A DNA stretch of 64,000 nt from Monarcha castaneiventris obscurior (GCA_026261815.1 JAMPIT010000894.1:59081913-59145912); one strand, 5' to 3'; counted from the stretch's first letter, positions 24,240 through 36,128 are shown. A program made the numbers and translations. Notes: generated from the sequence alone by a model not told the origin.

Positions 24240-25430
24240 CTGAGAAAGCTCTTGCTACCTGCAACTTCAACGGCATCCATTGATTCCCCTGCAGACACCC
24301 TGCTATCAGCACCTTCCTTCTCAGCTCTAGGTACCATCCTAAGCCTTCAGTCTCACAGAGTCAGGATCTGAACAGAACGGCACCAAGGACTGCTGACCCA
24401 CTAAAGGTACATGGACAAAAAGCTCAACAGTTTGGCATTTGCACTCCCACTGACAGTTCGACAGCTCTTATCCAGAGAACTGGCAATTGGGAAAAGCCTT
24501 TACATTCCCTAAGAGCACCCAATTTGCAGATCCACACCTGCTTTCTTTGGCAAAGAGGAACTATAAGCCCACCTCGGAAGAAATGGCATCCCCTCCTCCA
24601 AAATACAAAACATCCAGTGCCTGATCCCATACAATGTGCCAGAACTGTTACTGGGGACTACTTGCCCAGGGCACTAGATTGGCTGTACACCAAGACTCAG
24701 TGCAACTGTTTACCTTGTCCAAAAGACGTGTGCTGCCAGAATTTCAGAAGGCCACCTCTGAGAAGTGGAAACCACATGCGAAATGGAATCTTTCAGGAGA
24801 CCACCTTCCAAGGATGGATGCCAGTGCCATAACTGCATGAATTGAGGCAATGTCTCCATATCAAATATGCTGGGACAGAAAGTTGTTGCAGCCCTTGACC
24901 TCCACAAGGCAGCTTCTTATCAGCAGCACCTCCAAATCTGGGGCTATGCGCTTTCCTTGCCATGAAAAAGCATTGCCATTCTTGTTCAGGAACTTACCCA
25001 GCCAAAGTTGCATACCACCTCCCATATTGCATACATCCAACAATTGCTCCCACACAGAAGGTGCCAGGACAGAAATACCTTGCTGGACTATTCCTCCCCA
25101 TGGTACCTTAACATCTGCTCCACCAACACTGGCACTATGTCCTTTGCTTCCCAAGAAAAGGTAGTCTGAGTCACTTGGTCTTGTCTTGCCTTCAGCACTG
25201 TGCCTAGATTTTCCTAGCCTACCCTTGCTTTGCTTCCCTTGCCTACGTTTGCTTTGCCTTACCTTACCTACAACTTCCTTGTTTTGTTTTGCCCTGCCTA
25301 CCACTCTTTACTTTGCCTTCCATGCAGGCAAGGAAACGCAAACCAAGTGTAAGCAACTCCGGGCAAGTCAAGGGAGAGGTAGGCAAGGCCAGAGCAGCGG
25401 GCGGAAAGCAAATGGAGTGGTAGGAGAGAG
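24240..25430 (+). repeat. Direct duplication, copy 2
   Basis: Matches 19620-20760 in the same order and orientation at about 4.6 kb distance, ending in the same CTTGCCTTCAG / CCTTGCCTA satellite-like stretch. Confidence 0.75.
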
Positions 25431-25499
25431 AAGGCCTTTCCAGGGTTCTTTCCAGGTATTGCCAACTATGGAGGTGGCCGTCAGGACCGGAGAAAAAAG

Positions 25500-27320
25500 G
25501 CGGATGTACGCAAGTCACGTCAAGAGACCCCTGAAGCCACCTGGATTTTGGACTATAACTTTAGCTCCAGGTGATATCAGAGTAACCCTTAAATGGGAAA
25601 AGAAGGATGGTGAGCAAAAGAACTGATTGGACATTATACCGGACAGGTCAGATACTTTTATGGACTAATTATGGATCTGTGGGAAAAGGCGTGCTAAAAG
25701 ACTAATGGAAATTGGCTTTTCTCGGGAGATATCCGACTCCTGTGCACTCACCTGTTGATAGCTGAAGGGTGGTAGGATTTACCTCTGTTAGTTAGTCCAG
25801 GCCACCAAGAATTGCCATTCAGACAAAGGTAGGCTGGGAAGACTAACCCCCAGAAGGAAGATTGCAGGATAACTAGGTGGAGGGAGGAATGCTGGAGCGG
25901 GCAAAGGTTGCGCCTCCCTCGTGAGGTAACCTTGCTGTAGGCAGCAATCCTAGAGACATGGAGGGAGGGGGTGCACCCAGTCCCAAATCTGTGATAATGT
26001 TCCTCTGCTAATTCTCCTGGTGGGAGTAAAAGCAGACCCCTGCCAAAAGTGTTATCAGCCCCTCTATAAGGGAGCCCATCAAGATTTTCTTCTCTGAACC
26101 CCTACCTACCTGAATAGTGGGTGTTTTGATCAATCCCAAGTATGAACCTGCATGGAAAATGGCGTGACCTATTGGCTAGCTGAGAACCTAGGGACATGTA
26201 AACAGTGCTTAATGGGGGAGTGCCTAGGAGGGGAGAGATGGGTCTGTTTTGAACATAAAATTGAGGGAAGATACCTCGAAACTGGGGTATACCATCAGGA
26301 CCTGGTAAAAGAACAAATTGTAGTAAAGAGAGAACCAATGGTGGGCCCAGAACCGGTAACTGAAAGTTTTGATACACTAATGCAAGGGAAAAATCTGCTT
26401 GTGGACTTAGCAGAAAGGAGAATGGAATGTGTCAAATTGTTGGGTTTGTGGGGCAACATTAATGGCAGAAATGTGGCCTTGGGAAGGGAAGTAGTTTGGG
26501 CCCAGTTGAGCTCCTCAACTGGGATCATTGCAACCTAGGACGACGGGTTAAAAGTGGGGTATGGACCCTAAGCCTGCCAGTAGTTGGAGAAGAGTGTCTC
26601 TGGCCAGAGGGAAGGGATTTCACAGAAGAAGTAGGAAACACCCCTTGTAAAAGATACCTAGTTACAAACTGGACAGCCACTTAGCGGACAGCCAGAGAGC
26701 CGGAAATCTACTGGGCAAAAAATAAGTGGAAAGGAAAACCATGAATCCACAACCCAAGGGAAGACTTGTTTCAATGTTATCACCCTGGGAGAAACCCATA
26801 ACTCTGAGATCCCTGAAGTATCAAAATTCTGGAAGAATGCAAATAGAGTGGAACACCAGTATCGGGAGGCCCCTAATGAGCTGTTTTGGATTTGTCAAAT
26901 TAAGGCATACCCAGTGCTAGCCCCCAGGAGGTGGGGAAGCTGCACCCTGGGAGTTATACAAATTTAACTCCTCGGATTGCTGCACACAAATTGATGACCA
27001 TGGGGAGGCAATCTTGAATATTGCCCAGAATATTAGAAAGATAGCTCATGTGCCAGTTCAAAGGTGGAAGCCTATGTTGAAAACAACTTGGTGGGACACT
27101 TTCTTGGGAACAGGGTGGTGGAAGAAGCTGAGATTCTTACTGTTGTGTTCTTTAACTGGGTTGATGTTCCTCCCCTGTCTAATTCCCTGCTTTATTAGAC
27201 TTATTAGCAGTGTAGTACAGGGAGTGCAAACATCACTCGATTCGGAGAGTTTGAAAGCAGACAGGTCTGCTAAGGTTAAAAAGATGATGGTGCTGAAAGG
27301 AAAGAACACCTAAGGAAAGA
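25500..27320 (+). pseudogene. ERV envelope gene remnant
   Basis: Plus-strand fragments precede a polypurine tract and LTR, the position of env. The clearest part is the transmembrane subunit. A CC pair followed by TQIDDHGEAIL (about 26970-27010) resembles the conserved Cys region after the immunosuppressive-type segment. A membrane-proximal WW region follows (about 27090-27130), then a hydrophobic span rich in Leu, Cys and Phe (about 27130-27215) and a short cytoplasmic tail ending at a stop near 27311. Upstream frames (26152-26538) are Cys-containing and may be surface subunit. Multiple frame breaks make it non-functional. The CC pattern favours a class I (gamma-like) env. Confidence 0.65.
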
Positions 27321-27407
27321 TATCTCCCGAGAAGCAAAAATGGTATATGAGAAGCATGAACATGTCAGCAAAGTTCAGAGTGGATACGAAAGCTGAATGG
27401 TTTAACA

Positions 27408-27427
27408 AAAGAAAAAAAGGAGGGAAT
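27408..27427 (+). other. Polypurine tract of the env-bearing ERV
   Basis: A purine run (agaaaaaaaggagggaa) immediately before the LTR start at 27428. This is the expected plus-strand primer site position. Confidence 0.7.
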
Positions 27428-27900
27428 TGCTATGAATGGGAGGGGCTGCAAAGGTTGGCTTTCGTGTGGTTAAAGTGGGTTAGTTGTTAATGGATTATTA
27501 TACTGTTGATCAATGCTAATGAATTTGTAAATCAGTTTTAATATTCATTAGGTGTAATGAGTTGGGGTGGGACTCTTCTAGAATATGGGTGAAAACCTCG
27601 TTGTCATAAAGGACTAGGTCCAGGAACGCCATTGGGCAATTGATGATCCAGTAAGAAGACCCCCGGATGACATCGAGCTGACCTGTGAGCCAATGTGAGC
27701 AGGGCCAGGGGAGGGGATTCTCTGAACTTTGGGGTATAAAGTGTAACCCTCCTGTGACCGAAATGCTCTCTGGTCAAGCACCCACTGCTGTTACCCTTTA
27801 CTTTGTGTTTGGGGCAGACCCCCCATTTGAGGTCTCTAATTGTCATTCTTTTGTTCAATAAATTTTCAAAAAGTTACATCTGTGAGCAGCATTTCTCACA
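27428..27900 (+). mobile_element. 3' LTR of the env-bearing ERV
   Basis: Begins TGCTATGA directly after the polypurine tract and ends about TTTCTCACA (27900, or CACACA two bases on). Contains a TATA-like gggtataaag near 27730 and AATAAA near 27857, in the correct order for U3-R-U5. No 5' LTR copy was found in the window. Confidence 0.75.
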
Positions 27901-27904
27901 CAGA

Positions 27905-28835
27905 TAAATCAGGGGCAGCTGCTCAGCCAACCGCAGCTGCAATAAAGGTACTGAGCCAGGACCTCACCAAAACTACATTAAAAGAAATGCCAACACCTTG
28001 AGAATCATCTCCTAATTCTGAAAACAAAACCAAAAGGGATTTTTAGATGCTTGGGAAAAGTCCGTCCCATTTTAACCAGTTTCTGGGGCTTGTTTCCAGC
28101 CTGCTGGTGTTCATTTCCCAGCTTACATGTGTCTGCCAGCATTAGTGCTGGTTCCAGACACATACACGTGGCTGCTGCAAGCTGTCATTTCAGCAGTTCC
28201 CGAGTAACACCACCCACACCTCCCACCTTGCTCAGCCCACCTAGCACTCACAGAGAGCTGCTGGGAGGCAAAATTCTCCCTGCTCCCCCTGCCTGGGAAA
28301 CCCTGCTTGCAGCTCCTGCCCTCACCTCCTGGAAAAGATGAGCAACCTCCTGAGTGCTCCCAGCTCTGTGCAGCCTCTCGCCCTTCAGGCAAGGGGACAG
28401 AACAGGCAGCTCTGGTGACTGCTATTTCCTCGATCATTTTGTGTTTTCCTGCATTTCCCTAGGCCACGGGCAGGGAAGCACAGGGGTGGCAGGGGCACGG
28501 GGAGGTGACGGGGTGGGGTGGTGAGGAGGGAGACAAGGAACCCAGTCTGGCGCCACGTGTCATCGGGGGCTTCTCGTCAGGGGCAGTGTGGCGTGACTGC
28601 GACAGAGCTGGCCCAGCTGCTGCCTGCCGCTGCCCGCATGCATCCTGCCCACCCCAAACACCACTGACCCCACCGTCCGTGTCCCCACACCGGGAAACGC
28701 CGCTGAAAATCGCACTGAAAGCTCAGGGTCGGAGTGAGAGTCAGAATCAGGCTCAAGCAGCTGAATAAATGCCTTTCTGAGGAGCGGGGTCCTTTTGCGG
28801 TGCCATTTTCCCTCCCTACCTAAATCACAAGCGCA
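27905..28835. other. No gene recognised
   Basis: Mixed-composition sequence with a GC-richer half (28100-28750). Open frames up to 104 codons (for example minus strand 28123-28437) show no domain signature and I do not call them. Confidence 0.45.
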
Positions 28836-28842
28836 TGATGCC

Positions 28843-29140
28843 GCCATCTTTGTAAAAACGAAAAAGCCCCTTACCGAGCTGCCATCTTTGTTGTGGCATA
28901 CGTAACTTCTGGAAAACTCGCCATCTTGAGTACGGGAAAAGTAACTTCCAGCTATGTTGCCATATTTGGTGTGGCATCACGTGACTTCCGGCAAAACCAC
29001 CATCTTCAGGGTTAAAAAAAACCTTCTCTAGAGCGGCCATCTTTGGTGTGGCATCATGAGACTTCTGCCTTTTTTTTGCCATCTTGGATTCTGGCAGAAA
29101 CCACTTCCGCCTAAGCCACCATCTCTCGAATGGTACTATT
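28843..29140 (+). repeat. 39-40-bp minisatellite with GCCATCTT (YY1-like) cores
   Basis: Eight diverged units whose cores start at 28843, 28881, 28920, 28959, 28999, 29036, 29078 and 29118, i.e. spacings of 37-42 bp. The core is GCCATCTT or a one- or two-base variant. Better-preserved units continue with TTGGTGTGGCATCA and an ACTTCYGGC segment. GCCATCTT (reverse AAGATGGC) is the known YY1 core. No coding role is apparent. Confidence 0.85.
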
Positions 29141-29269
29141 AAAGACACCCACTCCTCAGAAGGGCATCTGTTCCACTGCTTGAACCAAAGTCCTCCTCCG
29201 AAAATAACCATGGCTTTGTGCCATCCATGACTCCAAACTGTAAAGTGCTCCTTGAAATCGTCTTGAATT

Positions 29270-29403
29270 CAGGGTTAAGGCTGCAGTTATGGTTACGGTT
29301 GCAGTTATGGTTCTGGTTAGATTAGGGTTAAGGTTGGGTTAGGGTTAAGGTTAGGATTAGGGTTAGGGTTAGAGTTAGGATTAGGGTTTGGGTTATGGGT
29401 TAG
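29270..29403 (+). repeat. Degenerate interstitial telomeric repeats
   Basis: A run of TTAGGG-like words (TTAGGG, TTAAGG, TTAGGA, TTATGG) ending at 29403. The motif resumes at 30411 (ggttaggattaggg) after an inserted element. The degeneracy argues for an old interstitial site rather than a chromosome end. Confidence 0.9.
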
Positions 29404-30410
29404 TGTCGTTGTTCTCACTGCGGCCGAGTAGAGAAACGACACAAAGTCCAGGCTCAGGGATAAATGGAAGCACTTTAATGAATTCTCATAAGACCTTTAT
29501 ATGTTAGTTCGCAAGGTGTATGATATAGATGTCTCGTAATAAACTACAAAGCCAATTAGTGAAAATAAACATGAGTTTATTGAGTAAAGCAAGCAAAACA
29601 GCGCTGGGTGGCCGGGGGAGTTTTGCTCCACCAGCGGCGCGCACTTCCCCCTCGTTCGCTTCCCTTTTTAAAGCTTTTTAGTTTCAATTCCCAAAAATGA
29701 TGCTCCGTTTCATTTCCCGGTTTTTACATAATTTCTTTGATACTGCGACTGCACAAAAGTTTTTCATTATTTTGCACCTGCATGGATATTTGCCAAATGG
29801 TCATTTCTCTTCCTTTTTTGGTGGTCGTCGGAAGGAAGGACCCTTCGTCTTCTTCACTACAGGTATGATCTTCCTATTGTGCTCATGCGCAGTTCTTATG
29901 TCTTATATAATATACCCATATAAAGCTAAGATAGATTATATAACATACCCATATAAGGCTAAAACACAAAAATACATATTTTATTTACTTAAGCTAATAT
30001 TTATGGTTACATTAAACAATCTTCTTCTAATTATTTAAATATTACTTTTTATACTGAAAGAGTGTTTTCTCATATACAGGGCAATGGGTATAGTTTGGGT
30101 CATTGCATTTACAATTTAACCCTTCCGATTTCTGCAAATCACTTCCACTTCCTTTGCCGTGTATTAAGTGGTAGAAGGTAATTGGTTTTTGCCATCCACC
30201 CCCTACGGGGATTGGTCAAATTCTAAGACACCCATCTCTGAATGTTTTTCTAGTTAGAACCATAACAATTCTGCCAAACAACCCGCAGGTGCAAGAAGTT
30301 TACAATACTGTAATCTCGTTTAAAGTAATCTACATGGGAAAGACAGAACTCTCACAAACTACTGCAAAGAGATGAAAAAACTCTCTGCTGAGTCTTTTTC
30401 AGCATCCATA
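29404..30410 (-). mobile_element. LTR-type insertion inside the telomeric repeats
   Basis: A 1007-bp segment starts TGTCGTTG and ends at TCCATA, bounded by ggttag on both sides (29398-29403 and 30411-30416). Minus-strand AATAAA signals occur around 29540-29580, followed in that orientation by U5-like sequence. The GC-rich CCACCCAGCGCTG stretch near 29610 resembles passerine LTR U3/R sequence. A second TGTCTCG start near 29530 suggests one LTR nested in another. The flanking repeat is telomeric, so the 6-bp match could be coincidence, and the right end is not a canonical CA. Confidence 0.55.
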
Positions 30411-30416
30411 GGTTAG

Positions 30417-32640
30417 GATTAGGGTTTGTTGGCTGTTAGCCTGTCAGTTAGTTTTCAGATAAATAAAAAGCAGGACTTTGGTTAAACTCTACAATCCATT
30501 TTCTGAAGATTTTCTCAGAGCACCGATTTATCGCTTGAAGTCATTTTGTCATGCCTGTGACACAGGTGCCTGAATTACTAATCTTTTACCCTGAAGGTTC
30601 ATGCCCATATTCTGGAAACAATGTGATGACCACTGAAGCCCTGGTATGACATATCAGACTCAATTTTTTTTTTCTCCTTTATGCATGTCACGAATTCCAT
30701 TCACCCTACTTTTACGGCCTCCGAGGGGGTTCTTCGTACAGATGTGGGTTCCTGCATGACTGTGCCTTGGGCAGAGACCTACTGACAATTGAGAGTTTAT
30801 TCCACATGTAATATTTATAAAGCAGGGTAAATAATTTGCATGGCTGGTGCATGCCAGGCACATGCTTAAATAAGCTACGCTAATGCTAATTATAGCAAAA
30901 GCAGAATTGATCTATGTTGCCGTTACGGCGAGTGGTTAGGAAAATCATACAGGACGTAGCTTAGTTATTTGATTTTTCTTCCATGTCAGGCAGGAGACCT
31001 GAATTTTAACCCTTTGTCTTTCCTTTTCAAGTTGACTGCCGTTAGTGTTGGGCCATTTTTGTTTGGGTGTCCAAATCCCTCTCTATCTCTTACTCTTCTT
31101 CATTTTTCCTACCTTGATTAATTATTGGTTAAAAAAAGTTTAGTAACCCTACATTTTGCCTGATGCCAGAAGGAGGAAAGTAACTCTGAGATTTTGGAAG
31201 CAGGAAGACAATTTCTTGCCCTTCGATATTACGATAAAGTGTAGAGCAAAAAAAAACCTGTTAGGAAAATTCAGTTCTAATAATTTAAATAACTGCATTG
31301 CTCAACCGACATATATTAAAGGGCCATATTTATACACAGCTTTAAACTTCTGAAGCCATTTTAAATAAACAGTTGAAAATATAATCATATAATTTTATTA
31401 TATTGAAAGAGTAGATGGATTTGAGGTATCAGGAAGACTAGAATATGAGGCACTATGTATTATATATTGCAGTAGAAGTATGGTTTTTATTTCACTCACA
31501 GATGTAAATCTGTTCCATCTGGAGGTGCTTTCATTTGGTGAGAGTGGAACGTGTTGAAATTCTGAAAAGCCATGAGTAAAAAGTCATTCAGTCCTTTTAC
31601 GGACTAATTGGATTTATTGATGTATTCAGCAACCTGATCCTGTGGTCTGGAGTCCAGACCAATAGGACCAGGCTGTTTTCACTCAACCAAATAAATGGTC
31701 AAGCTTCTGCTGGTGGCAGTAGGAAGACAACCAGATCCAGAAATTGGATTGGTTATTTTTTCTGTATAAATGTGGGAAATGGATTTGATTTTTTTTTTTT
31801 TTTTTTTTGTCTATGGAAAAAGGCAGGGGTTAAACAATTCCTTAAACGGTCAATAACGTTTGAGCACCCATCTGACTTACACAATATTATTTCCAAACTT
31901 TCCGGTGCATGCTCATATTAGACCCCATGCTTGCTTGCTTGCTTGCTTGGGGTTTTTTACTTATTTGGCACTTTTTAAAAGTTCTTTGTCAGGTTTCAGT
32001 ATGGAAATCTTAGAAAAATTATTAGACCATTTCAGCTCAGGATAAATATGTAAATAGAACTGCTAGCTAAAAAAAGAAAGGGCTGGTTTATGCTTGTGTG
32101 GGTGAAGGGAAAAAACATGATGCTCCTCTCCTTTGTTTGTATTTGATCTTGGATGTTATTATTTGTTGAAATCTTTGCTTAGAAGTGATGTTTTAATTTT
32201 CTCTTAACTCCTGTTTTTACTTGTAGTAAAAGAGCTTGACTTTATAAAACTCAGTTGCATACTTCTGCTATAGAAGTAAGCAAGCATCTGTGGGCTGCAA
32301 ATACTGATTTCGGTAGTAAGTGGAACACAATGTTTCTTTGAACTTCTCTCTTTATGTCTATTTCAATATGATAAAACCAAGATATATGCTTCAAGGTTTC
32401 CATTTGTGGAGGTACTTTTTATGTACTTGCGGTTAATATATCTGAAGACCCAGACTGTGATATTCACCCTATCTTGTGTGACCTCTGTAGAAGCACCTGC
32501 TTCTGGTGGACCTTAACAAGCACCTATTTCCCGTGAGAAAGTGCATACCAAATATCATCTGCAGCCATAAATACCTATGTGAGAATGTTTCAGTTAAGCG
32601 TCCCAGAACACTGTGCCGCTAAGGCTCTGTGCGATGTGTG
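30417..32640. other. No gene recognised; simple-repeat tracts
   Basis: AT-rich. Contains a 20-T run (31789-31808) and (GCTT)5 at 31929-31948. No coding or RNA-gene evidence. Confidence 0.5.
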
Positions 32641-32679
32641 AGAGTTTACGAGATAAAAGCGCAAGAAACATCAGCTCTG

Positions 32680-33110
32680 CCATTAATTTGCATGATTGGT
32701 CAGTCTCTGTAGTGGGTTGGTCATAAATTGACAGACAGCCTTTTGGACCAATCACACTTCTCTAAATTTTACATCTTTAAACCCTGTGGGAAGGCGGGGA
32801 TTTGGCAGTTTTTCCGTTCCGGCTCAGTGCAGGGAAGGGAGAGAGGGAGGGCGGGAATTGCTGGGGGCGGGGGATTGCTGGGAGGGGGAACTATTGCTGG
32901 GAGGGATCCCTGAGTCACAGGTAGCTATGGCCAGCCACACAGCTGAGGCCGTCCGACGCGGTATCCTGAGACAGCGGGAGCCGGCGGCGCCTCCAGTGCA
33001 GCCAGCAGACTTCGCTCCGAACAGAGGAAGACACCCCTTTTCCCCACTGAGCACCTGGCAGTGCAGAGGGAGCGGGGGGTGCTCTCTCCACCATGAAGCC
33101 TGAACGGTAA
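32680..33110 (+). promoter_or_regulatory. Promoter-like island: octamer, CCAAT boxes, GC-rich start
   Basis: A perfect octamer ATTTGCAT (32686-32693) is followed at once by an inverted CCAAT (ATTGG, 32695-32699), a TTGGTCA near 32716 and a CCAAT at 32748-32752. Sequence from about 32790 becomes GC- and CpG-rich. An ATG at 32927 opens a frame to 33103 (starts MASHTAEAVRRG) with no domain I recognise. Octamer plus CCAAT is the arrangement of vertebrate H2B promoters, but no histone coding sequence follows here. It may be a lone promoter, a first exon, or an LTR U3. Confidence 0.4.
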
Positions 33111-33289
33111 CACCGTACAACATGAAGGCTTTCAGAGCTAGAGAGAAAGGGAAAGCGAGATCACGTGGGACAAAGCTACAAGGGCAGTTCCGCATTTTCT
33201 CGCGCTTAGCTTAAAAATCTCCTTCCCTCATTGTGGTATGAAACTGTAAATACCACAAACTGTTTGTCTCTTTAATCCATTTTAAAGTA

Positions 33290-33463
33290 CATGGGGGGAT
33301 GGACATTTTTTTCGATTGGCTTGTAAAAAAGGTTGTGAAGAATGCCCATGCCAGGCTATATTTGAAAAGCAGTGAGAGGCTTTTAAAACCTGGTGGGTAA
33401 GAAAAGCCTTATGTTTAAGCCAAAAATGATTCATCTAATTGTTCTTGAGGGGCCACATTCCCC
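33290..33463 (-). mobile_element. 3' LTR fragment of the second minus-strand ERV
   Basis: On the minus strand a polypurine tract (aaaaagggggaa, about 33464-33476) is followed by TGTGGCCCCTCAAG, the start of a U3. The downstream end is not resolved and no R/U5 matching the 5' LTR at 39.5 kb was seen, so this copy is probably truncated. Confidence 0.55.
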
Positions 33464-34139
33464 CTTTTTGTTTTAATAACATGCGTTTCTCTTCCTATGA
33501 ACATTAAGGCAACACAAAAGTAAAACAATACCTGTAATAAAACAATAAGCTTACTACGTGCTCAGCTTTAGCACCAAGCAAAAGTAAGCAAGGTAATACA
33601 TGTAAATCATCAGTGCACAAGAGAAAGGACAGTGATTTAGAAAGATACATCATCAATTGCCTAAATACTTTACCATCACCCAGAGTCTGCAATTGTTGGG
33701 GAGCCCCATTTTACAGCGAGGACCTGCAGAACCTTTCCTGGGTAAGGTTTCTGAATTCATCCTGAAAGAAGGTCTAGCCTTTATAAGTAAAAATCAGCAC
33801 GACAGAGTGACTTGTTTACATTTTTAGCGCAGAAACACCTGGGTCTGATGGCAAACTTCCTGACCAGCTGGGGACAGGGCTTGGCCAGAGCCTAGGAGGG
33901 TCTTGACTGGGAGGGTTGTCCCTAAAACATCCTACAAACAAGCCTCTATTAATACCAGGTGGGAACATTTCTTAAAATGATACATTTCTTGCAGATAACT
34001 ACAAAAGGTTATGTGACAGTTTCTAAAGCAGCCAGTTTGGCTCTGCCATTTATTTCTAACTAAATAATCAATTCTAACATGAACAAACCGCAAATAACCA
34101 TAGGAAGGCATATGAGTGACATTAAACAATATCTTACAG

Positions 34140-34352
34140 CTAATTGCCTCTATAAAGGCCCTGTGTATTCACGTTATGACATAAACAACATATTCAGAAT
34201 CACCAATCATATTGACTGCTTCCTGTGTAAAAACTGTTAAAGCTAATACTGCTGCCTGAAGTTCAACCTGCTGAGTGGAACCACCTGTTTGATTTATTGC
34301 ATATTTCCATTCATGATCTTCACGCCATGTAATGACTGCCTTTGCTGTGTGT
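34140..34352 (-). pseudogene. ERV RNase H core fragment
   Basis: On the minus strand: AVITWREDHEWKYAI, then TQQVELQAAVLAL and an Asp-Ser pair in IGDSEYVVYV. These correspond to the conserved Glu and Asp of retroviral RNase H. The N-terminal part with the first Asp is separated from it by the inserted LTRs. Confidence 0.8.
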
Positions 34353-34357
34353 CCTGC

Positions 34358-35749
34358 TATCTTGGGGTGATTTCATGATAATACTGTATTCCCCTATCGT
34401 CTGCTTTATGCCCAGAAATGGGTCCTGCAGCTTTAAGCTGGGTCCCAAAGAAAGCAGGGGGAGAAGCTGGGTGAATTCTTCAGCACGGTTTGTGTTCAAG
34501 GACTCACACACGCTCCCCTGTGTTGCTTGGCTCTGCTTGCAGTGGCAGAGAGTTTCATTCCTGCTTTTAGCTGGCCTGTTAGCTGAGGCAAGAGGTTTTT
34601 TCCCAGGACTCCATACCGACATACCGTAATCCTCTGATAACTTCTTCTTCTGCTGGAACTGTTCGGCCTGGCTGTGATCTGAGAACCAGATCGTTGGACC
34701 CTGTGGACCGGCAGGGAGGCTGCAGGGACGTCGCATCCCGGCCTCAGACCTCAGGAGGGCCCGAGCCAGCTACAGAAGGAACTCTAAATCCACCAGCTTT
34801 CTCCACATCAAGGAGGTTTAATACCTGAACAGTTATTAATTTTTTTCCCCCATGCCCTGTGGGCACTTTGTTTGTTAAATAAATATTTAAGTGAAATTGT
34901 TTTCACTTTCATCCAAGAAAATTCCTTTTGTATCGGTGGGGGAGGGAGTGCCGAAAGCTGCCTTTTCTTTCGGGTGAGACACTGAGTCTCTTTGAAACAT
35001 TTAAAATAAGTTTCTCTTAAGCATTTAGATTGAGTTTTTCTTAAACATTTAAACATTAAGAATTTAGTTAAAAGATTAGAATGGGTTTAGGAAGCAAACA
35101 CAGCGGACTTTAAACAAGGAAGTTGATGATTAAGCGAAGAAACTGAAGCTGGGATAAGGCCAGGAACTGATTATTGGTTATCTGATGCTGTTCAGCTGGG
35201 CTGCAACAAGAATCTGCAGAGGAAGGGCCAGACAGTTATTGATGACCCCATTCAAAACCTGTTTTGGGAAAGGAACTGGGAGTTCTCCAAGGCCATATGT
35301 ATTGTTAAAAACTGAGAAGGTAGAAAGCTCATAGCCAGGAAGAAGAGTTACTTCATCCAGTGAGGGACCCCCCCCGCCATGAGACCCCCGGCCCATTTCA
35401 TAGAGCAAACTATGACTATGCGAACTATGCTTAATGACTTTTTAGCTAATTTCCATACGAAGCGGGGAATGGGAGGTGTCTATGTTATAAATATGTATTT
35501 GTATTTTCAATATTTAGAACTTTCATGGATAAATAGACTTTGGATTGCTTTGTAATCTCGGAGCTGTGCTTTCGGAACGATCCGCACAGCTTCCCGGCGC
35601 TGGAATAAGCATTTCTAACCCAAACGATTTAGAGAGTCCTTGTCCCTTCCAGGTGGATATCAATATTACATCTATATCCATATTTTAATAAATCAGGGGA
35701 GACGTTCATTTCAGGACGTTTCCTCCTAAATTTGTCTCAAACTGAGACA
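34358..35749 (-). mobile_element. Solo LTR with 5-bp duplication, same family as 1984-4564
   Basis: Minus strand starts TGTCTCAG at 35749 and ends CCAAGATA at 34358. It is flanked by the perfect 5-bp direct repeat cctgc (34353-34357 and 35750-35754). The start, middle (AATTTCTTGGA, TTTAACAAACAAAGTGC) and end align to the LTR at 1984-4564. Where that copy has 1.3 kb of GAA, this one has three units (34641-34650). It sits inside ERV pol beside another LTR. Confidence 0.85.
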
Positions 35750-35779
35750 CCTGCTTTGTCAATAAAAAACATTACATGC

Positions 35780-36128
35780 GGGTAAATAATGGACAACACA
35801 CACCATCAATGTGATCTAAGTGAAGCCGTTTATTCCGAAAACCGCAGGTATTCTTATACCCTAAGTGACAGTACTAAAAATAAAGTCATAAGATAAGTTT
35901 TCTCACAGTGCCTTTCCCACACGAAGTTTCACACAGTTTTCTCTATACTAATCAGTGCTCTGACTCCCGTATCAGAAGGCTATAATAATAATTTCTTCTG
36001 CCAAACTCCTTTCCAGACACCTGGGAGTTAATCTCCCTTTTCTCACAGATGTTTCACAAACGGCCTTGGGAAAGAAATGCAGAGGCCTATTGCTTTTCTA
36101 AATACAGAGGCTTATTTCTCATCTAACA
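35780..36128 (-). mobile_element. Another LTR inside ERV pol
   Basis: On the minus strand it starts TGTTAGATGAGAAATAAG (36128), has AATAAA (plus-strand tttatt, about 35829-35834) and a U5-like tail of about 50 bp. I could not find a matching target duplication, so the left boundary is approximate. It lies between the RT connection and RNase H coding remnants. Confidence 0.6.

Noticed and set aside
29270..29403. True chromosome end
   Set aside because: The TTAGGG-like units are degenerate and unique-type sequence continues on both sides.
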